Part shown: positions 61,543 to 64,000 of the stretch, piece by piece | How positions within the stretch are numbered: position 1 is the first letter of the stretch | Layout: each line of letters begins with the position of its first letter | Source of the DNA: Chamaecrista fasciculata | Taxonomy: Eukaryota; Streptophyta; Magnoliopsida; Fabales; Fabaceae | DNA: 64,000 bases | Direction of reading: 5' to 3' | Assembly: GCA_003254925.1 (NCBI GenBank) | Contig: QANZ01039782.1 | Span: 98,419 to 162,418 of the forward strand | Notes under the pieces: generated by a model | Told to the model about the DNA's origin: nothing | The model's database searches: none | Seen by the model: the letters and a program-made list of their open reading frames with translations, nothing else | Made by a program: the position numbers and the translations under genes

Positions 61543-62664
61543 GTCGTAGAGAAAGTTAGAGGCCCTAGTAGAGTAAGGAACCAATACTGCAACACAGGCC
61601 TCATAGACTCATACATTACAGTGGCCTATGTCAACCTTGAGGCCTATATTTCATTTGGGCCAAAAAGTAATTAGTAGAAAAGAAGTCCTCTTGTCCTATA
61701 TGGCTCTATTACCCTCTCTCTCAACCTTTTAATTTTAGTGAATTTAACGACATCAACGATTCAGCGTCCATGTGCAATTGCCAATTAGTACTTGACATTG
61801 GTGATCACATTCTCAGGCTTAAAGAACTGGTGTTTTACACCAAGTTATAGAGCACTTGCCTGCTTAAGTGAGTAGTACAATTCATTTGTTGCTTTTCATT
61901 TTTCAAAAATATTTCTCGAGGGAAATAGATGATCTCAACATATCAAGGACGACAAAAGAATAGGGTATGACGAATGGTAAAAAATAAGTTTATTCTTTTT
62001 GTATCTCTTTCAAGTTATGAAATTTATTATTTTAAATTACTATACAAGAGCCTTCAATTTAGGCCTGATTTGAATGTGGAAGTTGATCATTAAGGTAGTA
62101 AATGTTTAGTCTTACCCATTGTTTATATATTCATTTTTTAAATAACCATAGATCTTAGTGCCCAGTAAATCTAATCCAGAACATTACTCAATATTTTTTT
62201 TTTTTTGGCTTGAGAACATTATTCAATATTTACTACTGCTAATTAGATACCCGTTACAAGCCCTTGGCAAATGATTTTTGATCATTTACTCTTCGAAAGC
62301 TTTAAAAATTGAGTAAGTGAATTATTTAATCTTACTACCAAAATCTTTAAAATTTTGCTTTGGGATGGAATAGTTCACTGGTGGTTGCCATTTTTTTTGA
62401 AAGTCATATGAGCTTTATGTTATTGGTTACATGCATCATAAAAGCACCATTTTAATTCTGACTTGAGTTTTAAGTAAAGAGATTCATTTCAAACCTGAAC
62501 GTGTTAGAAAGCAAAGGCAGAATTATGAATTGATGAAGTTTGAAGTAGATGAAAGAATAATGAATGTACAAAAGAATTTTGGTATAACGTTGAACAAAAA
62601 GAGAGTAAGGAGATGCATATGGGAGTGATGTGTGATATGGTTAGGGGATGATAGATAGATAGGA
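61543..62664. other. Spacer downstream of the pectinesterase gene
   Basis: AT-rich DNA with no coding signal; the end next to 62664 should hold the pectinesterase 3' UTR. Confidence 0.4.
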
Positions 62665-63606
62665 CTAAGCATCAGAAGGTGCGATCCAGTGTCTGCCATT
62701 GACGAAGCTTTTAACAAGAAAAGGATGGGCCGACTCGAAATCTAGCTCGTGGGCCCATGATAACCCACGCACTGCATCCACCCCTGGGCCCCAGCACTTG
62801 TACATTCCGAACAACACTGTCCTGAGAAATATTGAGCAATCACCAAATAAATGAAAATGAATGAATTTACAGATACACATAACAGTAACACACATACACA
62901 AGAATATAAAAAGAAAGCCAGAATGGAAAAGTTACCTCTCTCCTCGTACTGGTAGAATAGAAAAGAGAATATATGCACAGAAACCAGACAGTCAATTATC
63001 ATTTTTTACCTTGGATTGTCTCATTTACTACTAATTAGTTGGCTAAAGCCATACTGGCAATTCCATTTTATCATTTTATGGGATGGCAAGATGAATCCTT
63101 GGCACTAGCCGAAAGTTGAACAAGAATATTTTAAAAAGAGAAAGTATTTGTTGATCCATGTAATATTCTCTCTTTACTTGTTCTTTTCTCTCCTCTACGT
63201 ATGTAATATTCTAAAACAGGTGGTAATGGTATTCATGTAATCTAAATAAAGCAGTAAAGCACCTTGAGCTATAATAATACTCCTATCATGTTCCTTTTTA
63301 TTCTAACTACGTTTAATAAATACTTGAGTTGAGACATAGAGTGATAGAGATAAGAGAGCAAATATACTTGTTTTTATTGTCGGCATGATTCCAATCGTCC
63401 CAAGCACCATGTGCGATGATGTCATCGAAGTATGTATAAGAATAGACGATCCTTGAGTACTGGCCCATTGCTCGGCCCACATAGACTGGGCCTGAACCCG
63501 TGACCCTGCACCCTACGAATGCGAAGCCTGTCTTCTCGTATGGGTATTTTCTATCGTGGGCTGCTATTGACCCGAACCGAGTTGCTATTGAGTGCAGTTC
63601 GCAATC
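62665..63606 (-). CDS. Pectinesterase, C-terminal part (last two exons; 5' part outside window)
   Basis: Exons 63606-63368 and 62821-62665, joined through AAC-AA|G-ACA. They encode the C-terminal third of a pectin methylesterase of the PME53/PME68 group: [66 protein letters not shown], then [20 protein letters not shown] and the tail [14 protein letters not shown]. The enzyme removes methyl groups from cell-wall homogalacturonan and is secreted. The motif usually written LGRPW is VGRAM here, so the Arg is kept and the Trp is lost. The catalytic Asp motifs lie in upstream exons not in the window. Exon 63368-63606 begins in phase 0 after a TGCAG acceptor. Resembles At5g47500 (from memory). Confidence 0.9.
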
Positions 63607-63924
63607 CTGCACCACCAACACACTCTAAATTTTACATATTTTGTTTGAAGCCAAAAACTTGGAAAGGGAATGTGTGTGGTTATGGGGTTTGGATCCGATC
63701 ATACGAAGAAAGTGTCAGTAAAAAGAGGTCCATCATCGTTGCATGGTCACTGTTAAGTTTTCGGTAATATTTTGGCTCTATTGAGACAAAAAGCAGCCAT
63801 TTGGTATCTCCTTTTTCATGCACTACTAACTCACTGAACAAAAATGCATTACCTTTTGCTACTGTAACTGTGAGAGTGAAAAAAGACACCTTCTTGTTTT
63901 TTTTAAAAAAAGAGAGTAAATTCA

Positions 63925-64000
63925 TGATTTGGTCCTTAAAAAATAATAAATATCTCAACTTAGTCCCAGAAAGATGAAATTATACAATTTAATCCTAAAA
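63925..64000. mobile_element. Left end of another foldback element, cut by the window edge
   Basis: Words GGTCC, AGTCC, AATCC lie at 63931, 63962 and 63991, spaced 31 and 29 nt, as in the complete foldback elements. It lies in the intron upstream of the pectinesterase exon at 63606. The right arm is outside the window. Confidence 0.45.

Noticed and set aside
1-64000. CRISPR array, operons, or prokaryotic mobile system
   Set aside because: The sequence is plant nuclear DNA with spliced genes; the spaced words lie in inverted-repeat arms, not in direct repeat-spacer order with constant repeats.
1-64000. Known plant microRNA precursors
   Set aside because: By eye I found none of the common conserved mature sequences; a proper search was not possible.

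Overview
This is nuclear DNA from a dicotyledonous plant. The genes have AT-rich GT-AG introns, exons joining in three phases, and products of plant-specific families (Lzipper-MIP1/DUF547, Agenet G2484-1 type, plant O-fucosyltransferase, plant MMP, PPR, WAT1/EamA, ZAT-type zinc finger, pectinesterase). I cannot name the species. The gaps of unknown bases (single Ns at 8400, 45919, 54086, 61441 and a block at 33991-34185) mark it as a draft assembly.

Layout. Plus strand 1454-8199: DUF547 protein, 11 coding exons. Plus 13168-24362: very large Agenet-domain protein of the G2484-1 type, 14 coding exons, with its probable 5' UTR exon near 9600-9769; the 3.4 kb leader intron holds a decayed PPR gene. 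Minus 30318-25274: O-fucosyltransferase family gene, 9 exons, with a one-base frameshift in this assembly. A 6 kb repeat-rich spacer follows, holding a foldback element, a hAT-like element and the assembly gap. Plus 36774-37856: intronless matrix metalloproteinase. Plus 39301-41533: small NFD6-like mitochondrial protein, 3 exons. Minus 44092-42311: intronless E-class PPR protein. Plus 46726-48700: WAT1-related transporter, 7 exons, with a SINE in its last intron. Plus 57521-58351: ZAT-type C2H2 repressor. Minus 63606-62665: last two exons of a pectinesterase whose 5' part lies beyond the window.

The genes do not form a pathway; each should be transcribed separately. From memory, several have Arabidopsis counterparts in two paralogous blocks (At5g47380-At5g47500 and At4g17330-At4g17430), which suggests conserved ancestral gene order; this needs checking.

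The most striking non-genic signal is a group of foldback (long inverted repeat) elements of different sequence. At least two end in 9-bp target duplications, as Mutator-like elements do. In nearly all of them a GGTCC/GGTAC-type word recurs every 29-32 nt along each arm. This regular spacing is shared by arms that otherwise do not look alike and is the best candidate here for something not yet described.
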